Assembly (NCBI RefSeq): GCF_050624435.1
Contig: NC_134531.1
Location: 252,602,812-252,666,811 of the forward strand
DNA length: 64,000 nucleotides
Reading direction: 5' to 3'
Source: Tenrec ecaudatus
Taxonomy: Eukaryota > Chordata > Mammalia > Afrosoricida > Tenrecidae
In this document: positions 24,531-33,990 of the stretch, in pieces
How positions within the stretch are numbered: the first letter of the stretch is position 1
Layout of the letters: every line of letters begins with the position of its first letter
Notes under the pieces: model-generated
What the model saw: the letters and a program-made list of their open reading frames with translations, nothing else
Told to the model about the DNA's origin: nothing
The model's database searches: none
Made by a program: the position numbers and the translations under genes

Positions 24531-24539
24531 AAAAAAAAA

Positions 24540-24601
24540 AGATATAAGTGTGTGTATGTATGTGTATATATGTATGTGTATATATGTATATATATATATC
24601 A
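24540..24601 (+). repeat. TG/TA microsatellite in L1 3' UTR
   Basis: An A-run is followed by alternating gtgtgtgtatgtatgtgtat and tatatatatata stretches of about 60 bp. Confidence 0.85.
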
Positions 24602-25260
24602 TATTAAATGAAGGGGGAAGTGCAGAGTGGAGACCCAAGGCCCAAGTGTCGGCCAATGGAGATCCCTTCATAGAGGGGTTTAGGAGAGGAGATGGGTTAA
24701 TTAGGGTGTGAGGTAGTATCGATGAAGAACACAGCTTTCCCCCAGATCCTGGATGCTTCCTCCCCCCAACTACCATGATCCGAATTCTACCTTGCAGGGC
24801 TGGATAGGACAGAGGCTGTACACTGGTACATATGAGGGTTGGAGGTCAGGGAATCCAGGGTGGATGATACCTTCAGGACCAAGGGTGTGAGGGGCGATGC
24901 TGGGAGAGTGGAGGGTGAGTGGGTTGGAAAGGGGAAACTGATTACAAGGATCCACATGTGACCTCTTTCCTGGGAGACGGACAGCAGAGAAGGGGGGAAG
25001 GGAGACTCCGGATAGGGCAAGATATGACAAAATAACGATGTATAAATTACCAAGGGCATATGAGGAAGGGGGGAATGGGGAGGGAGGGGGGGGAAAGAGG
25101 ACCTGATGCAAGGGGCTTAAGTGGAGAGCAAATGCCTTGAGAATGATTGGGGCAGGGAATGTATGGATGTGCTTTATACAATTGATGTATGTATATGTAT
25201 GGGTTGTGATAAGAGTTGTATGAGTCCCTAATAAAATGTAAAAGAAGAAAAGAGAAAAAA

Positions 25261-25397
25261 ATGATTAGGGCAAAGACTGTACAGATGTGCTTTATACAAT
25301 TGATATATGTATATGTATGAACTGTGAAAAGAATTGTATCAGCCCCAATAAATTGTTAAAATTTAAAAAAAAAATAATATACTGAGGTAAAAAAAAA
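25261..25397 (+). mobile_element. Second L1 3' terminus in tandem plus short tag
   Basis: After the first A-rich tail the last 110 bp of the L1 3' UTR recurs (gtacagatgtgctttataca is present in both). It ends with aataaa-like caataaatt, a run of A, the tag taatatactgaggt and a second A-run. The L1 target-site duplication lies outside all of this. It is either a 3' transduction from a source locus or a later truncated insertion into the tail. Confidence 0.75.
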
Positions 25398-25413
25398 AAG
25401 AAGACAAGAAATT
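25398..25413 (+). repeat. Right target-site duplication of the full-length L1
   Basis: Exact copy of 16427-16442, directly after the terminal A-run. Confidence 0.95.
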
Positions 25414-27228
25414 AAGAAGAGATCAGAGTGGATATCAGAGGAGAATGAAACTTGCCCTTAGTCATAGAGTAGCTAAAGCAAAGGGAAGTCATTGGATTGA
25501 ATACAAAATTCTAGAGAGCAGCTCCAAGAGTCAAAGCAAATATTCTAATGAAATGTGCAAAACCCTGAAATTAAAAACCAGAATGGAATAATGCACTCAG
25601 GATATCTGAAACAAAGAAAAAAATTCAAGCATCAAGTTGCAATCTTGAAAGACTCTATAGACAAAATGTAGAATGATGAAGGTGCATCATGAGAGAATGG
25701 AGGAATTCACAGAATCATTGTACCAAAAGTACTAGTAGATATTCCACCATTTCAGGAGGTAGCACATGAGCACGAGCCAATGGTGATAAAAGAAGTTGAA
25801 CTGAAAGCATTAGCCAAAAATAGGCTCCAGGAATTGATGGAATACCTCAATTGTTTCAAGAAACTGATGAAGAACTGCAAGCACTTACTCATCTAAGCCA
25901 GAACATTTGAAAGATGACTACTTGGCCAACTGACTGGAAGAGATCCATATTTGTACCCATTCCAATAAAAAAGGTAACCCAAGAGAAGACTCACATTATA
26001 TTACAGTATCACAGATATCACAAAACAGTAAAGTTTTGCTGAAGATCATCCAACAACAGTTGCAGCAGCACATTGATAGGGAACTCTCAGAGTGTCAGAC
26101 TGGATTCATAAGACGACATGGAACAAGGGATATCATTGCTGATGTCAGATAGGTCTTGACTCAAAATAGAGACTACCAAAGGATGTTTACTTGTATCTAT
26201 GCCAAGGCATTTGACTGTGTAAATCATAACAAACTGTGGATACCCTTGAGAAGAATGGGAATTCCAGAACACTTCAGTACACTGATGCATAATGTGTACA
26301 TGGATCAAGAGGCATTTCGGTGAACAGAATACCACATGGTTTAACACCAGGAAAGCTGTGCATCGTGGTTTTATCTTCTCACCATAATTTTTCAATCTAT
26401 ATGCTCAGCCAATTATAGGAGGAATTGGATTATATGGAGGAAAATGTGGCAACACAATTGGAGGAAGTCTTATTAACAACCTGTAATATGCATATAACAC
26501 AATATTGCTGGCTAAATTGAAGAGAATTGGAAGCATTTGCTGAGGAAGATCAAGAATTACAGCTTTCAGTATGGATTATGACTCAGGATAAAAAATAAAA
26601 TTCTCAGACTGGACCAACATCATGATAAATGAAGAAAAGTTTGAAGTTGTCAAGGATTTTATCTTGCTTGAATCTATCATCAATGCTCACAGAAGCTGTA
26701 ATTCTTTCTACAGAAGACCTCTCAAAAATGTTGAAAAGCAAGGATGTTACTTTGGAGACTAAGGTAAACTTGACCAAGTCATGGTATTCTCAATTGCCTC
26801 ACAGGCATGTAGACATTTAGCAGGGAATAAAGAAGATTGCATAAGAACTGATGCATTTGGATGGTGGTGCTGAAGAAGATAATAAAAGTGCCATGAACTG
26901 CCAAAAGACAAATATAGCTTTTTAGAAAATAGCAAGGTCAGAGAGCTCCTTGGAGTCAAGGTTGGCAAGACTTTGTCTTATATATTTTGGACATGTTGTC
27001 AGGAGAGACCAGTTCCTGGAGAAGAACATCATGCTTGGTAAAGTGGAGGCCAGAATAAAGGGCCAGGGCTTCAGGGAGATGGATTTACACAGTGGCCGCC
27101 ACAATAGACTCAAGCAGAGAAACAATTGTGAGGATGGTACATGGCCAGGCAGTGCTTCATTCTCTTGTGTGTTAGGTCAATAGAGGTCAGAATTGACTCA
27201 GTGGCACCTAACAACAACTAATCTAGAT
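25414..27228 (+). mobile_element. RTE LINE copy, part 3 (RT and 3' end)
   Basis: Continues the RTE coding sequence after the L1. It includes the reverse transcriptase region (aacaacagttgcagcagcac, gactggattcataagacg, gccaaggcatttgactgtgt, tatgctcagccaatt) and the 3' terminal block (27000-27228: catcatgcttggtaaagtgg, cagtggccgccacaatagac, ending near gcacctaacaacaac). Numerous stops and shifts exist. The RT catalytic region near 26490 is degraded. It is the 3' part of the copy that starts at 15128. Confidence 0.8.
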
Positions 27229-27426
27229 ACAACATTACTCATCATACAATACAACTTCTCTGATCACTTGCTCAGCAGACTGATAAAATAATATTGATGA
27301 GAGCATACTCCAGTAAGTAGTCTCAGAAAACCACAGGAGATCCCTTTTAGTCAATATTGACTTGATTACAGTGATTTTTAGATGTATGAATGCATATTTT
27401 CTGGTTCTTACAGATATTGCTGTAAG

Positions 27427-28612
27427 AAGGACATTGGGCCTCCACTCAAGTACTCCTTCAATGCAAGAATACTTTCTTCTTTTAAATTGGCATTCTATGA
27501 TGCTAACCTTACCGACACAACCACTGAAGACAAAGCAGGTGAATAAGCAAATGTGGTGAAGAAAGCTGATGATGCCTGGCTCTCAAAAGATACAGCATCT
27601 GAGGTCTTAAATGCTTGAAAGTATACAAGCAGCCATGTAGCTCAGAATCAGCAAAGCCCACATGGAAGAAGCACACCAGCCTGTGCGATCACGAGCTGTC
27701 AAATGTTTCAGGTATCAGGCATTGTCAGAACAAAAAAATCTTACCATAGTTTGTCAGGAGGGGAGTGCGGAGTGGAGATCCAAAGCCCATTTAGAGGCTA
27801 CTTGACATCCCATTACAGTAGGGTCACGGGGAGGAGACTCTCCAGTCAGGGTGTGATGTTGCAACAATAAAAAATACAACTTTCCTCTAGTTCCTAAATG
27901 CTTCCTCTCCCCATCCCCTCAATATCATGCCCAGTTCTACCTTGCAAGTCTGGTGGACCAGAGGATGTACACTGATACAGATAGGAACTGGAAACACATG
28001 GAATCCAGGATGGATGATCCCTTCAGAACCAGTAGTGTGAGCGGCGATACTGGGAGGGTTGAGGGAAGGTGGTTTTGGAATGGGGAACTGATTAGAAGGA
28101 TCTACATTTCACCTCCTCCCTGGGGGACGGACACTAGAAAAGCGGGTGGAGGAAGACATCGGACAGGGGAAATATGACAATATAATAATTTATAAATTAT
28201 CAAGGGTTCATGAAGGAAGGGTGAGCGGGGAGGAAGGAGAAAAAATGAGGACCTGATGTCAGGGGCTTACATGGAGAGCAAATATTTTGAGAATAATGAG
28301 GGTAATGAATGTACAAATGTGCTTTACACAATTGATGTATATATGGATGATTATAAGAGTTGTCGATGTGACAAAATAACAATCTGTGGATTATCAAGGG
28401 CCCATGAGGGAGGGGAAAAAAAGAGGACTTGATGCAGAGAGCTTAAGTGGAGAGCAAATGCTTTGAGAGTGATTAGAGCAAAGAATGTACAGATGTGCTT
28501 TATACAATTGATGTATGTATATGTGTGGGTTGTGATAAGAGTTGTATGAGCCCCTAATAAAATGTAAAAAAAGAAGAAAAAGAGTTGTCAAAGCCCGTAA
28601 TAAAACGATTAA
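27427..28612 (+). mobile_element. L1 3' UTR fragment, sense
   Basis: A 5'-truncated L1 3' end matches about 24000-25260 of the full-length element: ctccactcaagtactcc, aatgtggtgaagaaagctga, caattgatgtatatat. It ends with gtaataaaacgattaaaaag. It is interrupted at 28365-28579 by another, shorter L1 end. Only one copy of the 247-bp module is evident. Confidence 0.8.
28365..28579 (+). mobile_element. Short L1 3' end nested in an L1 3' end
   Basis: This 215-bp 5'-truncated L1 terminus, with aataaaatg and an A-rich tail, is flanked by aagagttgtc at 28355-28364 and 28580-28589. Removing it restores the host L1 end, gagttgtcaaagcccgtaat. Confidence 0.85.
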
Positions 28613-29559
28613 AAAGAGGTATTGCTACAAAATGGCTTATACAACACAGGAAAAGTGTCACCTTCTCTTCTGTGTACCTGTAAGTGTAATCACTTTTCAT
28701 GTTCAAGTTTTCACCTTGAACAAGTGCAGATTTCACCTACATTAAATATTGCCTTTCTCTTCAGTAAGCATGGGGTATTATTTATAAATCTCTCTTCCAA
28801 TTTCCTTGCTATTAATAATCAAAGAACTCTGCTTCGTGTATGCATACATATTTATTTGTCTTTTCATAAAAATGAGGTTATACAATACTTGCGCTTGAAA
28901 TATTTCATTCAAAATAACAATTTCAGATTTATCCATGCTAGAGGACTTTTGAGGATGCATCCTTAATCTTCATGATGCTGTAGCATCTCATAGACATTTT
29001 TCATAAATCTTTTTTGCTTCAATGTATGACATATTTAAATTAACTAGTAATAAACATGTGATTGTACCTAGGAAATGTTATTGAATGCCCCAATATGCTA
29101 CACAGTATTTTAAGTCCTTAAAATATACAATCAGCTATGATAAGGTTGATCCTGATGAGAAGATACCATATTTAGTCGTGCACAAGGCAAGTTTTTCATC
29201 ACATGTTTGTGCAGTTTTTGTGGTAAAGTGAGGTGATTCAGCTTATATTTGGGTCTACTTATACTCCAGTATGTATGGTAACATATTGATTTTTTTTGTC
29301 CAACAACTACAATATACTATTTGTCTCTTTTTAAAGATGTTCTTTATACCTATGTGTCTCTTCCTTTTCTTAGACTTCCCAGTTTAATCTCTTGAGAACT
29401 AATATTTGTATTATTACCATCATCTCATTGTTTCTAGGTTCCCTTTCTAGTCAAATGCCAAACCAGTTTTCTAAAAGAAATCATATTACTCTGCTATCAG
29501 GATGCTTTGTGGCTTTAAGAAGATTTAGATTCCTAATGTGTAGAAGGTTATAATTCTTG
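28613..29559. other. Unassigned intergenic sequence
   Basis: AT-rich, no gene supported. The part 28660-29050 has the look of an old LINE or MER-type 3' region, but I cannot name it. Confidence 0.35.
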
Positions 29560-29745
29560 GTCAAGTAGAAGGTCAGCAACAAAGAGAGAGATGCTCAGTG
29601 AGATGGATTGTACACCATAGCTTCACCGGTGGGCTCAAACTCGGGGCCGTATTGAGAACTGCAGAGGACAGGGCAATGTTTCATTCTGTTGTACACAGCT
29701 TTCTTAGGAGTATAAGCCAACTTGACGGCACTGAACAAAAACAAT
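29560..29745 (+). mobile_element. RTE LINE 3' end, truncated
   Basis: Contains the RTE terminal words gatgctcagtgagatggatt, gggcaatgtttcattctgtt, gtacacagc and cttgacggcactgaacaaa. Only about 185 bp is present. Confidence 0.75.
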
Positions 29746-31238
29746 GTCATATAAAATTTCAGTAAATGGATTCTCTTCCATCTTTATTTCCTACACTTCT
29801 CAACTGCTTTTACCAATAGCTCTGTCAATTTTCTACATCTACTCTCACCTTCATCATTCCTTAAACCGGTTTTTATACAAAGTTCCATAAATATTGTCTA
29901 TGCTCATGATTTTATTCCTCTTTTCCCCATGCAAAATTAAATTTTCAGGTTTTAAGGATCTTTCATGTGTGTTAATAGTTTATGACTCAGTATCCCAGGC
30001 TACACTGATCCCCATTTTCTTAATTCGCAAACACATACCCAATGCATCCTAAAAATTACCTGTACATAACCTACATTTATTTCACTCCCTCATACACATA
30101 TGTCCAATTTCTGTATTGATTTTAGGAATTTGGAGATCAAGTGTGACCTACATTTCTGTAAAAAGAGAGGCAAAATAGTGTGGGAAGAGGGGTTATTCAT
30201 TCAGATTCATTGGGGGTGCCTCCATGTGATAGGGAAAGCTACTTAATTTTTTTCCAAATTCTGGAAAACATGGAAAACAATGCATAACTCATCAGTAGGT
30301 AAATTATAGGAAAGGTCCAGTTTGGTGTCTACCAGAGGAAGGGTTCTCATTAAACTATTTTTCATATTATATATATATTCAGTGGTCAAAATATTATTTT
30401 AACTATTATTTTACAGGTTTTACCATTTTCTGAAGGATGTAAGCTGAACAGTCTTTTCTGTGCTAATAATGTATCAAAGATATACATTAGAATTGGTTCA
30501 GGTAATTGATTTTTCTAATAACAAACAAAACGAGTAATTCTATTGAAGGGGGAAATCATTAAATTAATGCGTACATTAAGGAATTGCATTGTTATCCATC
30601 ATGGACACACAGCAAACAATGTGAAAACATTCAAATCCATAGGACTTTCTATAGAAATAGCAATATTTCCAACTAATGACTGTTAAATTATCATTCAAGC
30701 AATCTATTTCAGACAAATTGAGAATAAAAATGACTCAACACTAAACCAAAAGAAGTCCTTGATTGGAGAATATGCATTCTGTATAAGTCTATATTCAACC
30801 ATAAATTATTTGGAGAATAAAATTTAAATACACAATTTATTTCTGGTAGATGATGAGGCGTATATAAGCAATATCAATAATTGATATGTACATGACAGTA
30901 AAATTATAGGGAATTCCATAAATTTTCTGCCAATATAAATGGAGGCTACCTTTCTACATTGTATTTATTGCTGGAATTTATTTAATAGGTTGAAATTTGT
31001 GGTTAATTCCACTGTGACAAACTCTATGACCTTAGGAGCAGTCATTTAATTCACTCATAAGAGACCCTCACGGTTCAGATTTTGAAATACATTTCAGCAC
31101 AATCCCTGTTCTCTGAACTCAATCATTCATGCATCATTTGACTTAAAAGTAATCAGAATTTAGTTTTTAATATGTGATAAGCAAACTGGTCATTTTCCAT
31201 TTTCTCAGAATCATTGACTTTGAAAAGTTTCCTTGAAA
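29746..31238. other. Sequence 3' of the olfactory receptor
   Basis: No gene or named repeat seen. TTTATT motifs (AATAAA on the minus strand) at 30963-30968 and 30978-30983 could serve as polyadenylation signals for the receptor transcript, but several AT-rich matches are expected by chance. Confidence 0.4.
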
Positions 31239-32207
31239 TCAATTGGTCATACAGGATGGTATTTGTTTTAGAATGTTCTGAAGTTTTCCTTTCATGAGAT
31301 TTTTCATAGCATTTATTATTTCTTTACTCCTTAGACTATAAATAAAGGGGTTTAACAATGGAACTATTATTGTATAGAAAATAGCAACTGGTATGTCTTT
31401 ATCTCCTTCTTTGCCTGAAGAGGGCCGAATATACATGAACAGAAGAGAGCCATAGAATATTGAGATAGAAAGGAAGTGAGATGCACATGTATATAACCCT
31501 TTGCCCTTTCCCTCTTCCGATTTCATATGGAAAATGGTGTAAAGTATGCAAAGATAAGAGATTAAGACTACGGTAACAGTGGAGACTAGAATTGATCCTG
31601 ATAAAATAAGTAACATCAGTTTATTGATATAAGGATCAATACAGGAGAGTCTGTATAATGGAAGAACATCACAAAAAAAGTGATTGATCTGATGAGACCC
31701 ACAGAAGCTTAACCTAAATAAAAGTCCTATATGAACCATGGGATGCAGGTTTCCAGCTATATAGCCTCCTATGATCATCTGATAGCAAAGTTGCTTTGAC
31801 ATCATGGTGTGGTACTGCAGTGGTCTGCATATGGCCACATAGCGGTCATAGGCCATTGCAGCCAGAATAAAGCAGTCTATGGTTTCAGCAAGACAGAGAA
31901 AATAAAACTGTCCCATGCATTCATAGAGTGAAATCATTCTGTCCTCAGAAAAGAAGTTCTGTAACGTCTTGGGGGTGATGGCAGAGGAGCAGCAGGAATC
32001 CATCAGAGCCAGGTTGCCCAGGAAGATGTACATGGGTGTTTGCAGACGGCGCTCCATGGAAATCAACACCACCAACCCCAGATTGCCCACCATGGTGATC
32101 AGATAGATGACAAAGAACACCATGAACAGCAGGGTCTTCAGATCTGGGTGGTCCATAAATCCTATGAGGATAAAGTTTGTTGTCAAGGAGTCATTGTCCT
32201 GGATCAT
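31239..32207 (-). CDS. OR5K: Olfactory receptor, family 5 (OR5K-like), intact
   Basis: Uninterrupted 322-aa class II odorant receptor, a seven-transmembrane GPCR that signals through the olfactory G protein in sensory neuron cilia. Visible features are an N-glycosylation site at N5 (NDS), GN at 41-42 in TM1, [12 protein letters not shown] (57-68) in TM2, the TM3 cysteine C97, [10 protein letters not shown] (118-127), extracellular loop 2 cysteines C169, C179 and C189, the TM6 motif as KGLYTCASH (236-244), and [11 protein letters not shown] (283-293) in TM7. The TM6 motif is usually KAFSTCASH, so it varies at three places. The length is normal plus a slightly long C-tail. Wording such as LALMDSCCS and [13 protein letters not shown] points to subfamily 5K; the exact orthologue is unsure. 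The coding region is one exon, as usual. No other receptor gene is in the window. Confidence 0.95.
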   Translation of the reverse strand: MIQDNDSLTTNFILIGFMDHPDLKTLLFMVFFVIYLITMVGNLGLVVLISMERRLQTPMYIFLGNLALMDSCCSSAITPKTLQNFFSEDRMISLYECMGQFYFLCLAETIDCFILAAMAYDRYVAICRPLQYHTMMSKQLCYQMIIGGYIAGNLHPMVHIGLLFRLSFCGSHQINHFFCDVLPLYRLSCIDPYINKLMLLILSGSILVSTVTVVLISYLCILYTIFHMKSEEGKGKGLYTCASHFLSISIFYGSLLFMYIRPSSGKEGDKDIPVAIFYTIIVPLLNPFIYSLRSKEIINAMKNLMKGKLQNILKQIPSCMTN

Positions 32208-32212
32208 CTCTT

Positions 32213-32242
32213 CTGTGGTGAAAGAAAAATAGAGAGATAAGA
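32213..32242 (-). promoter_or_regulatory. Probable 3' splice site upstream of the receptor ATG
   Basis: On the minus strand a pyrimidine-rich tract is followed by ttctttcaccacag. The AG falls at 32214-32213, five bases before the ATG at 32207. Receptor genes usually have one or more noncoding 5' exons spliced directly onto the coding exon, and this site fits. It also supports the chosen start codon. Confidence 0.6.
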
Positions 32243-32384
32243 TTCTAATTCAGAGTGTGTCTTAATTTTCGTTTGAATATCTTTTCTACAACACAGAGTA
32301 TAATCATGTCTTTAATCTTTCTTTGTTGTCTTTAGAACAAGCATACATACTTCAAAAGAAAATTAGTTTTCCTAAAGCATCATC

Positions 32385-32605
32385 TTAGAATAATAAACAG
32401 CCCACGGGCCACATGCGGTCTGCTGAGAACATTTATCTGGCCTGCTGCGTGTTTTGCCCCATTTGGTTTTTACTTCAAAATAAGACATGTGATTTGTGCA
32501 TAGGAATTTGTTCATAGTTTTTTTGTTATAAACTATAGTCCGGCCCTCCAACGAGTCTGAGGGAGAGTGAACTGACTCCCAGTTTAAAAAGTGTGAGACC
32601 CCCTA
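32385..32605. mobile_element. Short hAT transposon, SPIN-like MITE
   Basis: The block runs from a degraded left end through cccacgggccacatgcgg, ttacttcaaaataagacatg, gcataggaatttgttcatag and tagtccggccctccaacg to aaaaagtgtgagacccccta. These words match my memory of the nonautonomous SPIN hAT element, which ends in caaactttttaaac-type and ggacccctg-type termini. Length is about 220 bp with no transposase. I could not find a clean 8-bp target duplication, so ends are approximate. Confidence 0.55.
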
Positions 32606-32892
32606 GATGACCTTAAGAACTGTAGCTCAGGATTCACAAGAATATTTTGATATTTCCGGGGGAACAATTGAAATGAAAAGGATTATTTTATGAATTTTAG
32701 AGAGTTAACAAGTACAGTGAACAAAACTCTTAAATTTAGTGTTCTTAGATCCTTCTTTGTCAGCCTTTGTATTGATGATCTTTAACATATACTTAAAATC
32801 CACTTTATATACCCTTCTCCCCCAACTGAGTAAACATTTTTTGTATACTATCACAATGAGTGAATGTTTTAAAACAGCATTATTTAATATAC

Positions 32893-33312
32893 TAAATTAA
32901 AAAATAATTTTATTGGGCCTTGGACAACTCTTATCACAACCCATACATACATCCATTGTGTCAAGCACATTTGTATATTTGTTGCCATCATCATTCTCCA
33001 AACATTTGCTTTACACTTGAGCCCCTAGTATCAGCTCCTCATTTTCCCCCTCCCTTCCTCCCTTCTCTCTGAAAATTTATAAATCTTTATTTTTTTCATG
33101 TCTTACACTGACCGATATCTCCCCGTATCCACTTTGCTGTTTACCATTCCCAAGGGAGGAGGTTATATGAAGATCCTTTTAATCGGTTCCCCTCCTTTAT
33201 ACCCCACCTTCCTTCCACCCTCCCAGTATCGCCACTCTCACCACTGGTCCCGATGGATCATCTGTCCTGGATTCCCTGTGTTTCCAGGTTCTATCTGAAT
33301 GTACTCAATTTA
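32893..33312 (-). mobile_element. L1 3' UTR fragment, antisense
   Basis: Antisense L1 end: ttttattgggccttggacaa, cttatcacaacccatacat, then caagggaggaggttatatga and tcctggattccctgtg. It is 5'-truncated and moderately diverged. Confidence 0.8.
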
Positions 33313-33824
33313 TAATTAACCCACTATTCTATGACAAAGCACTTTTTCTGAGATAAGTTGTAAATAAATATTATATCTTCTCCTTTATCAGATTACTTTG
33401 TATTTCTAACTCAGGTGTCTTTTATTGTTTTAACTTTGTGAGATTTGGTTATAATATTCTAAAAACCATGACCATATTGTAAGAATTGAAAAACATCCAT
33501 TTGTACCCTCTCATTTGTTCCATAGTCTCCTACCATTCAGCAGTTAGAAAACATTTACTGTCTGATCATACAGTCAAGCTAACTTTCTCTCTAGTTACAT
33601 TTGTGGTGTTCAGTGGTCATCAGTTCATATTTCAGAAAGAAAGCTTTGCTACTCTGAAGACCTCTGCATTTCTTGTTTATCATGTGTATTGTTTAGGATG
33701 GCACTTTCATTTTACTGTCCCATATGCAGCAAGAGCTCTTCTGCCTTAACCTTTTATCCCATTTTCAACTCTTTATCCCCAATCTCAGTGCCACACCCTC
33801 ATTTTCATAAGCGCTGACTGCCCT
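33313..33824. other. Unassigned intergenic sequence
   Basis: No gene or recognised repeat. The longest open stretch (33486-33749) has no recognisable homology. Confidence 0.4.
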
Positions 33825-33990
33825 CTCTATGGACTTACTGAGTTTGAATCAAAGCTGACTCGTGGCTATGCTGTGGGACAGAGTAGAACTGTCCCACTGA
33901 GTGTCCAAGACTGTATGACTTCACGTCAACAAACTGTCTTACCTTTCTTCCTAGGAGCAGTCGTGGCTTGGATTTAGGTTAGATGTCCAA
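33825..33990 (+). mobile_element. AfroSINE, sense
   Basis: Contains gaatcaaagctgactcgtgg, ctgtgggacagagtagaact and gtcccactgagtgtccaaga, followed by diverged ggagcagtcgtggcttgga. Confidence 0.75.

Larger units (their letters stand above)
22608..25260 (+). other. L1 3' UTR, about 2.65 kb
   Basis: Noncoding sequence follows the ORF2 stop and runs to the first polyadenylation signal (aataaa at 25230-25235) and an A-rich tract. It contains a G-rich block (23637-23667), a duplicated 247-bp module (24103-24530), a TG/TA microsatellite and a purine-rich end. Parts of this UTR recur on both strands throughout the window as 5'-truncated L1 copies. A 74-codon open frame at 22972-23196 lacks an ATG and is broken in the copy at 63570. 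Confidence 0.85.
16443..25397 (+). mobile_element. Full-length L1, about 8.95 kb
   Basis: Complete L1: 5' UTR (16443-17639), ORF1 (17640-18815), ORF2 (18785-22607, broken), long 3' UTR and terminal A-tract. The 5' end is gacttccggaaagatggc, with a YY1-like aagatggc as in other mammalian L1 promoters. Exact 16-bp target-site duplications border it. At nearly 9 kb it is much longer than the 6-kb human L1, mostly because the 3' UTR is about 2.7 kb. It is younger than the other L1s in this window: ORF1 is open, and ORF2 has only three disabling changes that I found. Confidence 0.95.

Noticed and set aside
24540-24601. Alternating TG/TA tract as a regulatory Z-DNA element
   Set aside because: It is an ordinary microsatellite inside an L1 3' UTR; nothing in the sequence supports more.
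33486-33749. 87-codon open stretch downstream of the receptor region
   Set aside because: No recognisable motif, no paralogue in the window, and the length is expected by chance in 2-kb intergenic sequence.
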